From: Salisapilia sapeloensis
Taxonomy: Eukaryota; Oomycota; Peronosporomycetes; Peronosporales; Salisapiliaceae
DNA length: 64,000 nt
Direction of reading: 5' to 3'
Assembly: GCA_023334545.1 (NCBI GenBank)
Contig: JAADVB010000064.1
Coordinates: 16,411 to 80,410, forward strand
Part shown: positions 45,372 through 55,721 of the stretch, one piece after another
Layout of the letters: every line of letters starts with the position of its first letter
Numbering within the stretch: the first letter of the stretch is position 1
Position numbers and translations under genes: made by a program
The notes under the pieces: model-generated
Seen by the model: the letters and a program-made list of their open reading frames with translations, nothing else
Databases searched by the model: none
Told to the model about the DNA's origin: nothing

Positions 45372-46154
45372 TTAGTTGATGATTCCGTCGATCCAGCTAC
45401 GGACGTAAGAGATACGAGAGTAGACACCCGGGTATCCGGCCCTGCCGCATCCAGTTCCCCACGAGACAACACCGATCTGGACGTCGTCGCTGTTGACGAG
45501 GGGTCCGCCAGAGTCACCCTGGCAAGAGTCCTCACCACGGACGCCACCAGCGCAGACCATCGTATCGTCAATGCGAAGTCGGCGAGAGCATTCCGAGTTG
45601 CTCAAAACCTCCACATCAACACCGAGTAGAACGCTCGATTGGCTGCCACCCTCAGAAGTGTCACCCCAGCCCATGACCGTAGCATCCTCACCAGGACGAA
45701 TATCGCGGTCGTTTGCAGCGGCAAGCTTTACCGGCTGGATGGTGCTAGAGCCATCCAACTCCAGAAGCATAAAGTCATACGAGTTGCCGCTGGAGCTGTA
45801 GTACGGGTGGATGTTCTTGCGCCTCACACGGAAGCGTTGGCCACCGGAGCCATCAAGGTAGTGGGAGCCCACCGTCACGTAGTTCGAGTAGGAAGCACAG
45901 TGAGCAGCACTAAGCACATAATTGGGAGCAACGAGCGATCCGCCGCACACATAGCTACCACCGTTGGTGTAACTGACGCCAGTGACGAACTTGTTCGTTC
46001 CCCTTGGAATCTCCGAGCCGCCAAGGATCAGAGGGTTGAAGAGGGGCGCCTCAGGGTCCAAAGCCATGTACTCGGTGTAGTTGAGCGGCTGGTCGGCGGC
46101 CATGGCGGTGCCGGCAACAAGAGCAGAGAGGAGTAGAGAGGATGCGCTGACCAT
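45372..46154 (-). CDS. Secreted trypsin-like serine protease 1
   Basis: A 260-aa product from ATG 46154 with a signal peptide (MVSASSLLLSALVAGTAMA) and a short propeptide (ADQPLNYTEYMALDP). The S1 fold is complete: GGSLVAPNYVLSAAHC (catalytic His about residue 84), NSYDFMLLEL (Asp about 125), and DSCQGDSGGPL (Ser about 213), with GRAGYPGVYSRISYVRSW closing. The residue six before the catalytic Ser is Asp, giving the trypsin S1 pocket for Arg/Lys. Six Cys are visible for disulfides. All three catalytic residues are intact, so this is a likely active protease, unlike glucanase inhibitor proteins, related non-catalytic oomycete proteins. The GTNKFVTG start of the mature chain is unlike the IVGG-type N-terminus of classical trypsin. 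An upstream in-frame extension to 46256 lacks a signal peptide. Confidence 0.9.
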   Translation of the reverse strand: MVSASSLLLSALVAGTAMAADQPLNYTEYMALDPEAPLFNPLILGGSEIPRGTNKFVTGVSYTNGGSYVCGGSLVAPNYVLSAAHCASYSNYVTVGSHYLDGSGGQRFRVRRKNIHPYYSSSGNSYDFMLLELDGSSTIQPVKLAAANDRDIRPGEDATVMGWGDTSEGGSQSSVLLGVDVEVLSNSECSRRLRIDDTMVCAGGVRGEDSCQGDSGGPLVNSDDVQIGVVSWGTGCGRAGYPGVYSRISYVRSWIDGIIN

Positions 46155-46188
46155 TGTTGCTGGAACTAGGTGACTTGGGTGGTTGGAT

Positions 46189-46206
46189 GCAAGTTGCAAA
46201 GTGAGA
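46189..46206 (-). promoter_or_regulatory. Initiator-like element before protease 1
   Basis: The minus strand reads TCTCACTTTGCAACTTGC, resembling the oomycete initiator (YTCAYTYYNCA), about 35 bp before ATG 46154. Confidence 0.35.
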
Positions 46207-47751
46207 GATAGATCGAGGGGTTTTGGATGAGACCTGTGTCGGGAAACCAGTCCCACGCACTTGAATCGAAAGTTATTCTTCTGATAAAAGTGATGGATCC
46301 AGTGATTTGCATTATATCTAATTGACTATCACATCAACATATAGAGCGACTTAAATGAAAGTGCACGTTGGAAACTTGATGCTTCAAGGTTACATTTGAA
46401 GTTTAGTTGAAAGTTCGGTTATCAGATCGAAGTAAATGATAGAAGCTTGCGGCAGCCACAGCATGCGGATCCAGCTACTGGGTCCCCAAGAATTAATCAA
46501 ATATAATTATTAAAAAAAAGGAGGCAGCCATCATCATTTTTTCGAGGCTCTGCGAATGACAGGGAGATTCATTTGTGTCAACTAGGTGTCGATCGCATGT
46601 AAGGACGAGTGTATTGAAGCTAGTTTGCAAAGATGTAGGCTGAGCATCAGACACAAGTCCAGAATGGCCATGGGGGATGTCAGGTGTGAATCAGACTTAG
46701 GTTGCTGTTCAATAATTTTCGTCAAGTTAAGCTCTATCATGATATCGCGGCAGGCTCGTACACAGATCGGCTTTTGCGAGATCGGCAGCGTATTCTTGAT
46801 CTGATCAGCATCTCGTAGAAGATAGGAGGTTTTTGACACATCGATTAGTCTCGTCCAACACCTGGTAGGATGCGCATGCTGATCTTGAAGTCGCCCGCAG
46901 GTGTTTGCATCTATGTCCTGACACAGTCTCCAAAGCCATCGTAGACGACAGGCCTTCGGAAGAGAAATTGGAAGATTATCTAGTATACGTGGATGTTATT
47001 GAGGAGAGGAAGCATCTCTTATTCGTATACAAGTATGATATTTTCTTCATGTTTGGAAACGCGCTATGTGCAGCAAACGCTATTCATTATGTCGCATAGC
47101 TGCTGCTCGGGTTGGTTGCAAATAAAGCATCTCATGGTAAGCACAGCGTATGTTTGCCAAACTGCACCTGCCTCAACCTGTGTTGTGCGAAATCGAGTTT
47201 AAATTCTTGCTAACGTCAATCGTGATGCCTCATCTGCATAAGTATCTTCGAAGCGATTTCCATACGGAGCATGGGCAACCTTCTGAGTACACCTTTTTTC
47301 GCATTCAACTCTGTCGACGAATGCATCCTCAATATTCGCTTTCATCTACACTTCTCCCACGACCACACAGGGGCACAGTACTATTTATAGGTACTATTGA
47401 AACCGCGCTAGCATCTAAAGAGCCAAAGATCTCGACCTCACGTACCTGCCGACTAACTTACGAACCCCTACAGTATCACTAATACCTTATGGTAATCAGA
47501 AACGATCCACAGGTTTCCATCGTATATTTGCATCCTTCCGATTTCCTTCGTCTCATGCTTCGTGCTCATACAATAGCCAATCCAACGTAGCGCAAATCCT
47601 CGGACGATTCTCACGTATCAGAAGCGTACGTTTCAATGCAGATGTGTGTGTGTGGCTGGTTCCACGACACAAGTCTGCTCCAAGGCTTTCGTCGTCATCT
47701 ACCATTTCCCAACTCGCATCGAACAACTGAAGTGAGCTAGATACAACAACT
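46207..47751. other. Spacer between the divergent proteases
   Basis: About 1.5 kb with no supported gene; it contains both promoter regions of the divergent protease pair. Short frames (up to 110 residues) at 46582-47482 have no motif. Confidence 0.45.
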
Positions 47752-48537
47752 ATGGTCAGCACGTCCTCCTTCCTCCTCTCTGCCCTCTTCGCCGGCGCCG
47801 CCATGGCTGCCGACGAGCCGCTTAACTACTCGGACTACATGGCCGTGAACGCTACGGAAGGCACTCCGTTTTCACCTTTGATCCTTAGCGGCACGGAAGT
47901 CCCGAAGGGTACTGAAGAGTTCGTCACTGGCATCAGCAACACCTACGGTGGCTCCTATGTGTGCGGCGGTTCGCTCATTTCTCCGAACTACGTGCTGTGC
48001 GCTGCTCACTGCTCCCCATACTCGAACTACGTGACCGTTGGTTCCCACTACATTGACGGCTCTGGCGGTGAGCGTATCCGTGTGAAGCGCAAGAATGTCC
48101 ACCCGAACTACAACTCCGCCTCGCACGCTAATGACTTCATGCTTTTGGAGTTAGAGAGCCCAAGCACTTTCACGCCCGTGCAGATCGCTAGCGCGGATGA
48201 CTCTGACTTCCGACCTGGTGAGGATGCTACGGTCATGGGCTGGGGTGCCACTTCCGAAGGCGGTAGCGCATCGAGCGTTCTCCTTGGTGTCGATGTGGAA
48301 GTTTTGACCAACGAGGACTGCTCTCGCCGACTTCGCATTGACGAAACGATGCTGTGCGCTGGTGGTGTTGCGAACGAAGACTCTTGCCAGGGTGACTCTG
48401 GCGGACCCCTCGTCAACAGCGACAACGTCCAGATCGGTGTTGTCTCGTGGGGAACTGGATGTGGTCGACCTGGTTACCCGGGTGTCTACGCCCGTATCTC
48501 CCACGTCCGCAGCTGGATCGACAGCTTCATCAACTAA
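47752..48537 (+). CDS. Secreted trypsin-like serine protease 2
   Basis: A 261-aa secreted protease, a close paralogue of the gene at 45372-46154 and divergent from it. Signal peptide MVSTSSFLLSALFAGAAMA, propeptide-like ADEPLNYSDYMAVN, then GGSLISPNYVLCAAHC (His about 85), ANDFMLLELES (Asp about 127), DSCQGDSGGPLVNS (Ser about 216), and GRPGYPGVYARISHVRSW. The S1-pocket Asp is present as in its partner. The extra Cys in VLCAAHC differs from the Ser of paralogue 1. The two mature proteins differ by scattered substitutions rather than blocks, which fits an older inverted duplication. An active extracellular protease is likely; substrate unknown. Confidence 0.92.
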   Translation: MVSTSSFLLSALFAGAAMAADEPLNYSDYMAVNATEGTPFSPLILSGTEVPKGTEEFVTGISNTYGGSYVCGGSLISPNYVLCAAHCSPYSNYVTVGSHYIDGSGGERIRVKRKNVHPNYNSASHANDFMLLELESPSTFTPVQIASADDSDFRPGEDATVMGWGATSEGGSASSVLLGVDVEVLTNEDCSRRLRIDETMLCAGGVANEDSCQGDSGGPLVNSDNVQIGVVSWGTGCGRPGYPGVYARISHVRSWIDSFIN

Positions 48538-48658
48538 GACGACCTGGTCGACACAAAGGACAACGTTTCCAAACTATGACATGAGATAGGTTTTGAATGT
48601 TTTAATAGAACCAGTCGAGTGTAGTCATCCCTATTCCATCGTTTGTGTTGCGGTTTGC

Positions 48659-49936
48659 TTAAAGGATACAGTCTGGGAGTGGAGCTACAAAGGTCATCCG
48701 CTGTTGGGACTGTGGATGTGGAATAGTAAGTTTGTAGGCGTGAAGACACAGTCTAGAGGACAAACCCTCTACGTTGGCCTTTTGTCCGTAAAGAGTGTCT
48801 CCCAAGATCGGATGTCCAATGTAGTCCATGTGGAGCCGGAGCTGGTGCGTCTTGCCCGTTATAGGCTCCAGCTTTACAATTGACGCTCTTTTCCAGTCAG
48901 CAGATCCGTTTCTCTCATGCGAGTGCTTCTGACGTTTCGTCGACGGTTCCTGCGGCGTGTAATCGGTATTTCCATCTTCCTGTTGCTGGGTTTCCGCTAG
49001 CGCAATCACATGAGCTCTCCTCTCCTCGACATTAGTAGCTGTCGCTTGTTCTACCCCCGAAATCGGAATGCCGCTGTCGAGCACACAATACTGAGTACAG
49101 CTCCATGACGCCTTCATTCCATCTAAACCCGCACCATCGTCTACTACCTTTTGCGCTAGCCTCTGATTCGGATCCTTTGACATCCATACTTCGACACTAC
49201 CTTCACTATCCGTATTAAACGACCCTAACACCCTTGCCACGTACGTCTTCTCCACTGCTCGTTGACGGAAACTCTCGTTCAGACGCTGAGAAGACACTCG
49301 AGACAGAGCAACCACCAGCACACCCGACGTCTCTTCGTCCAGGCGATGCACTACACGAGCCTCGCAGTGCTGTTCCTGAATCCTAGATAGCACCGACTGT
49401 TTGTTTTCAGAATCACTACTTTCACCTACACTAGGCACACCCCAAGGCTTGTTCACCACCACCATCCACTGGTCCTCGTACAGAATCGAAAGTTCGGACC
49501 TGCTGCTATCGAGGGCACTTCCACCTTGATCTGCACGCGGATACACATCTTGAATCCATATCCACATTTTTCCTTCCGTTCCTTTCTGCTTCCTGCCTCC
49601 ATCGTCTCCAGCTACAGGGAGACCGATATGACTGATATGCGGATACAAATGAGCTTTTGACGCCATCTGTCTCTCACATACTTTCGCTACTTCGGCCGTG
49701 AAGGACTTCAAGTCCTTCTCAAGTTCGTCACTACCTGCACTATAGTATAAACGCAGTGGCAAGTCCCACGCGATCACACCGGCAGGCAAATGCTTGGACA
49801 CGAGCTTTGGTGGTCTATTTACTAGACTGTCTGGCATGGTAATCGACATCGCCTCACATAACCTTTGTGTAAGATTTTGGAGCTCGATTTTCATTTCCGT
49901 CAATAAAGAAACATCTTTGGATTTATGTTGATGCAT
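48659..49936 (-). CDS. RluA-type RNA pseudouridine synthase
   Basis: A 425-aa frame. RluA-family enzymes isomerise uridine to pseudouridine in rRNA or tRNA. The catalytic motif VVHRLDEETSGVLVVA lies near residues 190-205, with the Asp in HRLD being the nucleophile. FRQRAVEKTYVARVLG follows, and GKTHQLRLHMDYIGHPILGD is the third conserved block. The N-terminal 150 residues are an extra domain with MWIWIQDVYPRADQ, not part of the catalytic fold. The region before GKTHQL is Glu/Gln-rich and low complexity (QQQEDGNTDYTPQEPSTK). Localisation and target site cannot be read. It is convergent with protease 2. Confidence 0.88.
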   Translation of the reverse strand: MHQHKSKDVSLLTEMKIELQNLTQRLCEAMSITMPDSLVNRPPKLVSKHLPAGVIAWDLPLRLYYSAGSDELEKDLKSFTAEVAKVCERQMASKAHLYPHISHIGLPVAGDDGGRKQKGTEGKMWIWIQDVYPRADQGGSALDSSRSELSILYEDQWMVVVNKPWGVPSVGESSDSENKQSVLSRIQEQHCEARVVHRLDEETSGVLVVALSRVSSQRLNESFRQRAVEKTYVARVLGSFNTDSEGSVEVWMSKDPNQRLAQKVVDDGAGLDGMKASWSCTQYCVLDSGIPISGVEQATATNVEERRAHVIALAETQQQEDGNTDYTPQEPSTKRQKHSHERNGSADWKRASIVKLEPITGKTHQLRLHMDYIGHPILGDTLYGQKANVEGLSSRLCLHAYKLTIPHPQSQQRMTFVAPLPDCIL

Positions 49937-49938
49937 GC

Positions 49939-49954
49939 AGATTCGAGAATGAGA
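49939..49954 (-). promoter_or_regulatory. Initiator-like element before the RluA-type gene
   Basis: The minus strand reads TCTCATTCTCGAATCT, almost the same core as the elements at 27030 and 30055. It lies immediately ahead of the annotated ATG at 49936, which would leave an extremely short leader. Met at about 49894 (MKIELQNL) could then be the real start. Confidence 0.4.
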
Positions 49955-50517
49955 TCAGACAATCGTACCAAGTAGTTTAAAATAGAAGTCTGGGTCATCT
50001 CGTCCAATGTCGGACTCTACCATCCCATATTATTGACACAGTCTATGCACTGACGGGTACGCCCCAGATGACGGTATCACGCTTTGTGTATGTCAAAACT
50101 ACTACGACGAGATGTGGCAATAGTCTGCAGATGGTAGTCATACACATTCGACGTATGCAGTCAGGTCAGACACATCTCATTGTGATCGCTTGTCTATTGA
50201 CGTTCACTTGAAAGGCTGGCGGAGACACTAGCATTCGAAACGTTGTAAATCCTTTTGGGCACTTGGCCAAGGCGAAAGTCGTGACGGAGACTATAAAAGG
50301 AGAGTCGTGCTACGTCATCAATCGGGGATACCGCGTATCACGTTTGGCGAGCGACGAGAAGACCAGACATAGTAAGTAGAAGTCGAGCACTGGACTATTC
50401 GTGCGTATCATATCGTTGTATGATGACATTGGGTCCGCGACTATCGGCTGAATAGCAGTCATCAAAAAGTCTCTCTCTCTCTCTGTATCCACATGCTTAC
50501 TCGCTTGAATGATGTAG
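49955..50517. other. Intergenic, no supported gene
   Basis: Contains the divergent promoters of the RluA-type gene and the bZIP-like gene, and a short CT-repeat (about 50470-50484). Confidence 0.45.
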
Positions 50518-52012
50518 ATGAAGAACACCGATGAGAACGTTAGTGAGGCACGGCGTAAACGGCATAACGCGAATGAAAGACGGCGTAATGTAGCCTTTCG
50601 GGTACATGTCCACGTCATATATGCTATAACACGCACTAACCACGTGCCATGACTATTAGGACCGATTGAAGAAAATGCGTGAGGAGCTTTCGCTATTGGA
50701 AACATATCGCAATCGCCTACGGACAGAGTCATCAGCTGAACGTGGATCAGACAAGAAGACTGATTATTTGGAGCTTGTGGACACAATCGATCGGCTCCGG
50801 AGCGAAAAAGATTTCCTCACGTCCCGTTTGCAGCAATGGGACATCCTACACACAGGCTACCACACCGTCATCAGCTCTTCCATGCCATCTTCAGAAACGT
50901 TACCAACCTCTTCGCCTTCATCCTCTGATGACAGCGGTACTCATTTATCGCCGATACAGGATACATCACTTGCCGATATGTCCGCTGACTCACAAGGCGA
51001 TAAAGAAACGTTGGACCTGGCATCACGTGTTTTCCTGAACGTAGTGTATCCGCACCCAATGGCCTACGATGACGTGATGCGTCTCTTGAAGGAAAGCTAT
51101 TCTGAAATCATGTCGTTCTGTTCGCAAGATGAATTCGAATCGCTCGGCGGCGAAGTACTTGGGTGGAAAGATAAACGTACGTTACAGGACCAAAAGCTAC
51201 AGTTCATGCTGTCACAAACTTTCGAAGACGCGACGCCATTGGAATTAGTAGAGAAAACCTTTGCTCTCCTGACGCATAAAGAGGGTTACCGGCGCATCCA
51301 GCCTCGGGTTGCCCAGTTGAAGATTCTGCAGAAGGTGAATGACGATTGCGTCATTGTCTGGATGTGTGTCGCGAGAAATAAGAGACAAGCTGCGCGTACG
51401 AAGAGTCGCGTGCAAAGCGAGGAGCAAGAGATCAGTCAGTCCATCTTACTAGTGGCGAGAGGTCGCATTGAACACGGGTATCTGGTCACCTATCGATCGT
51501 TACCGCTGACCGCTGCGCATCAAGAGTTCGCCAAGATGAATGGCACGAATTATGTGACTGTATTTAACTGGTACATGTTTCTGGACGCAGCTAGCTCCAC
51601 GTCTACTTCGAATCGTCCAATGGATAGCTCCATCGCATCAATGGTTGAAGACACCAAACTCGACATGAGTTGTATGCCAATGGACTATTCTGAGCACAGC
51701 CGCACGGAGGGGTCGAGCATTGAGTTTGAGGCAATGTTGATGGACGAACTCACGGAACTATTTACGGCATCGCCCGAGCACAATCATAGAAGCGAAGACA
51801 GCACAGCTAAATATGCGGCGTATGAAGACCACGCGAGTGACGATGCTTCTGACTCGCCATCGGATGCAAAGACCAGTGGATGTGAAGTTATCTTTGGAGG
51901 AAAAGCGACGAATGCTTCATCCGAATATCTAAAGTACCTGCTTATGGAAGTTATGGCTGGTATCGTAAGGTGGCAGACAGCTGTGGGGCATTCGCGATTG
52001 AAACTAGCGTAG
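50518..52012 (+). CDS. bZIP-like protein with START-like domain
   Basis: Exon 1 (50518-50589) encodes MKNTDENVSEARRKRHNANERRRN. After a 70-bp intron (50590-50659), exon 2 continues DRLKKMREELSLLETYRN as a basic-helix-to-coiled-coil transition. The same split (intron in the last basic residues, zipper starting with D-R/K-L/M-K) occurs in the gene at 42857. The remainder, about 430 aa, has a START-like outline (VFLNVVYPHPMAYDDVM; VIVWMCVARNKRQAARTK; GYLVTYRSLPLTAAHQEF) and an acidic tail. The ordinary bZIP contacts (Asn and Arg at N-x7-R) are not seen. Single-copy Met choices at the start are limited, so this start is favoured. Confidence 0.68.
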
Positions 52013-53226
52013 TATTGCAAACGGTTCGTTGGCTTGCACTTGATATTATTCATTAGAAGATGGCTAGTTAATCCGAGAGTAAATCCTTAATCTTGTGAGT
52101 ACTGCATCTTACTTATCTGACTACTTTATATAGCGCAGTTAGTGTTATGGATGTATGGAATGTGCGGGTATTTTGTCTATGACAGACCGGCTATGCTGCA
52201 CGAATAAGTCTGGGGCATGGAAATATATAGGCATCCATTTCGCATCGTAACACGTTACGTGAAGTAGTACTGATCTATGTAGCAAATAAGCACAGTAAAA
52301 GCTCAATAAAAATGGATTAAAAATTAAATCGAATAGGCTCAGAACGTTATCTATACGTGAAAGTACGCCGGTTGGACGGATGTGTGCTTTTAAATGCAAG
52401 TTCGGCTTAGCTTTAAGAATGAAAGGTGGCCGGAAGATAGTACGAACTAAACTCTCAAAGTTTAATGTATGCATGAATGTTTACAGCTAGACAAATATTA
52501 TTAAATGTAAATTTTATTAATGTCTTCTTACTTCTTTCTCACCTCTGCCTTTATTCATATTCGATTTCGAATGACATAACTGTTGTGTTTTCGATCTTTC
52601 GATATCATCACGCCAAAATGAATGATGGATTGCATTCAATATGATGTGTATCCAACTTTGGATCTTAGACAGGGTATTATCGAAGGTCTCATTTATATGC
52701 TCTGCCATATCGCGAGTAAAGATAACGCTAAAACAAGTTATAAAGTGAATATTCTACGTTAACTTTCCAGCTATGACCTGAGCGTGCTGCGGTCGCTCCC
52801 AGCGCTTCAGAAAGCGACAATCTTTGTTAAATGGTATCGCACTTCCTCTGCACGTAACTTAGACTTTAACTTTCCCTTGCTAGCTTATAAGCCGAAGATT
52901 TTACAAATTAAAAGCATCTCCTTTAAATAATTTGAATTAGCAGCAGCCATAGGAGGTTGCCTCTTAGCAGGTAGATGTTAATGATCTCGAAAACACATCT
53001 GCAATACTTGACTACCACACAGCATGCACTATTTGGTTAGTACTTCCGAATGTTAAATCTCTCACCAGCTAGACGTTAAGCCGCCGAGCTACTTGCTCGC
53101 ACACATTTACTAAGTTTTAATATTAAATCTTATTCAAACGTAGTACCACACCGCTACCAGAACACAAGGAGACGATAAAGATTTCCAAAGTTAGCAAAGT
53201 GAAAATTGGTGCCAGTTTATGTTTCT
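52013..53226. other. Intergenic, no supported gene
   Basis: AT-rich; small frames only (for example 52517-52708 minus, 63 aa, no motif). Confidence 0.45.
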
Positions 53227-55129
53227 TTATTCTCCGTTCGCAGCACTGCCCATGCCCTGTGACTTTTGCTCCATGTTCTTATTTTCCGAGTCTTCCGCTT
53301 CTTTAATCATGCCAAGGAAATTGGCATCTACCGTCCGCAGTAATTCCTCCATCTTATCGTCTTTATTACTACCAGCCCCATTGTCTCCTTTGTCTCCATG
53401 ACCGTCTTCGTCATCCTGCGCTTTTTTCCTCCTCATCTCTTTTTCCTTTGCTTCCAGATTCTTCTCTCGCTTCGTCTCTCTTTCAAATACCCCATTGATA
53501 GCAGTCTTTTCATTTGGCTGAGACATCGCGAGTCCCTCAGATAGCTCTAGTAGCGATATCATACCGTTCGTGTCTCCCACTGCCACTAGTCTGCCACTGC
53601 TTGCAAGATTCGATTGCTGAACACTGATGGCACTAAGTGGTACGTCACCCACTTTATGAGAGTACACGACTTCATTTTGCCGGTAAAAAAAATCCCATAC
53701 ATCAACGACACCATCCATCCTTGACACGAAGAAGACACCCGCTCGGGATGGAGACCAACAACCGCTTGTAACGTACGAATCATGGTAGGCAGTGCTCATG
53801 ATCGGTGTCTTTAAATCCTCACACCAGAGTCTAGCTGTCCAGTCTCCGATCGTTAAGAAGAACTTGTTGTGAGTTGGATTGCGTTGGATGCTAGTGATGG
53901 GACCATGATGCTTACCACCATTTGCACCGGTGTCGTACAAAGTAATACCGTTGTTCTGCTTGGCGTTTCGAAGGTTTATGCTTAGTACAACACCTTGTTC
54001 TGTACCGACAAGATACTTTGTTGGTCCTGCCTCCGTATTGTATTCCATGCTAGCTCCACCGTACGTGACAGGGCTGCCATCTTTTCCATTTGAATTATCT
54101 TGCATCAGCAGCTTATGTGTTGGCTGCGCCAAGTGCCGAATGTCCCACCATAACATCCATCCGTCCGTTGACACAGATGCACATTGGTTACCAGTTTTGG
54201 AGCTGATCCAAAACACATCATAGACTGGATCATGATGGGAGTGTTCTATGATGGACGTTTCGGCTGGGGTCGCACCACTTTTGCGCAGATCGAAGAAGTT
54301 GATGAGACCGTTGTAAGATCCTGCGACCAATTGATCCACAGACTTTGGATTGTACTGCATGCAGACCAATGGTGATGATGCTTTCAGGGTCGTGTCAGGC
54401 GTATTCGGATTCAAGATATCCCAAATATAAGACGTCGTCGGCATCTTAAGACCTGTATCCCGCTTATTATGTTACCAAGTACATTAGAAATAGTTATCGT
54501 TCGGTACCTGATGTTGGCATCCCGGTAGACCCAAGCCCACCAGGGTTTCCACCGCTAAAGACCGGGTCTTGGAAGTTGAGCACACAATAGCACGCTGCCA
54601 TCTTGTATGGGCTTTCTGGGTGCCAGTCGATTTTGCTCACCGTTCGGTTGACAACTTCAGGATCTCGAAAGACTGCAAGACCCTTCGCACTAGGCTGCTC
54701 CGTCGTCGCTGCTTCGCCAAGATGAGATAGATAATCCTCATAGATGTTGATGGTATTGTTCTGTTTTAAAGCTCGGTCGGCGGAAGCGCCCAATGTACGT
54801 ACTGACGTCCGAAAGTCGTCATCTTTCTCTGCTTTCTTTCGAAACCTTTGGACATCACTTTGTTCCGCCGGATCTACATCTTTAGGCCAGCCGCCTTCGA
54901 CATGACGCATACTGCTCGTCTTGGTGACCAGCCGATCCGTATTCACTTCGTGCTCGGACATGTGAGGTGTCGTGTCGAAACGGGCAGTCATAGGTCTGCG
55001 GATGACATAGTCCTGCTCCAGTTGATCAGTTGATGGAATGGTCTCCAGTGTCTGAGCCGGTGTCGAAGTAAAAGCACAGTGCCTCCCGAAGGAGTTACGA
55101 GGCTTGGTGTAGAGATAAGCTAGCTCCAT
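53227..55129 (-). CDS. DNAI2: Axonemal dynein intermediate chain 2 (DNAI2)
   Basis: Part of the outer dynein arm that drives flagellar beating. Two exons (54508-55129 and 53227-54452) join at a 55-bp GT-AG intron. The N-terminus MELAYLYTKPRNSFGRHCAF matches the characteristic DNAI2 start, and VSKIDWHPESPYKMAACYC begins the WD-repeat region. Further steps are visible: LINFFDLRKS, DGWMLWWDIRHLAQ, FFLTIGDWTARLWCEDL and GVVDVWDFFYRQNEV. The protein is about 615 aa with a Lys/Glu-rich C-terminal helix (EKNLEAKEKEMRRKKAQDDE). The frame is intact, so the organism probably makes flagella. A small gene on the same strand lies upstream. Confidence 0.92.
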
Positions 55130-55418
55130 AGCAAAGGAGGACTTAAGAAGGTCAAAGTGACTAGTCGGATATGCGCAAGAGTGTATTTGAAAAAGGATGG
55201 AAATGTAAGATCCGAGCCGGGAAGGTCACTTGAAACGCTCATACCTGAGAGGACACCTTTAAAATCGGTATGCTACATGGGAATTGGAAGATCTGTAAAA
55301 AAGTTGTAGTCACGGACTTCAATACTGCTGTCTGTCATATTACATAGAGAAGGAGCCAGAGAGATTGCGAATGCAAGTAGACAAACAAAGAAAGCTACAT
55401 TTTCTCTTTTTGCTGTCC

Positions 55419-55721
55419 TTATTCGGCTTTCTTGAATTTGGAGTTCGGGTTTCGCTCGAGATAGAGACGCATTTCCTCCACATCTTTCAAGTCCTGGTAG
55501 TATTTTTCCTGGACGTAGCCTCCGAGGAACGCTCCAGCACCAACGAAGAAGACGTGTTCCCAAGGCTCTACGTTTGAATTATACAATTGAGCTCCATGCT
55601 ACAGGCTACTTATTGAGTGAGGGTACTTACGGCGCATCCAAGGAAGCTTTTGCAATGCATTGCTTCCGAATTTGGTCGTGAGGCCCATGAGAGCGCCGAC
55701 GGAAGCTCCAAACATCCCCAT
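55419..55721 (-). CDS. Small membrane protein, possibly NDUFC2-like
   Basis: Two exons join at a small intron (about 55571-55630), giving 79 aa from ATG 55721: MGMFGASVGALMGL, then NALQKLPWMRQPWEHVFFVG, AGAFLGGYVQEKYYQDL, DVEEMRLYLERNPNSKF. One or two hydrophobic segments, then a Lys/Glu-rich end. Length, the hydrophobic-then-charged layout and YLERNP near the end recall the mitochondrial complex I subunit NDUFC2 (B14.5b), but similarity is weak. An upstream AG-flanked continuation (EGESHTQSKQPPEQAK) suggests an extra 5' exon that I could not place. Confidence 0.5.

Noticed and set aside
45372..48537. Naming the two proteases glucanase inhibitor proteins
   Set aside because: All catalytic residues and the S1-pocket Asp are present, unlike inhibitor proteins, so an active protease label is safer.
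50470..50484. CT dinucleotide run
   Set aside because: Very short simple repeat, not worth more than a mention.
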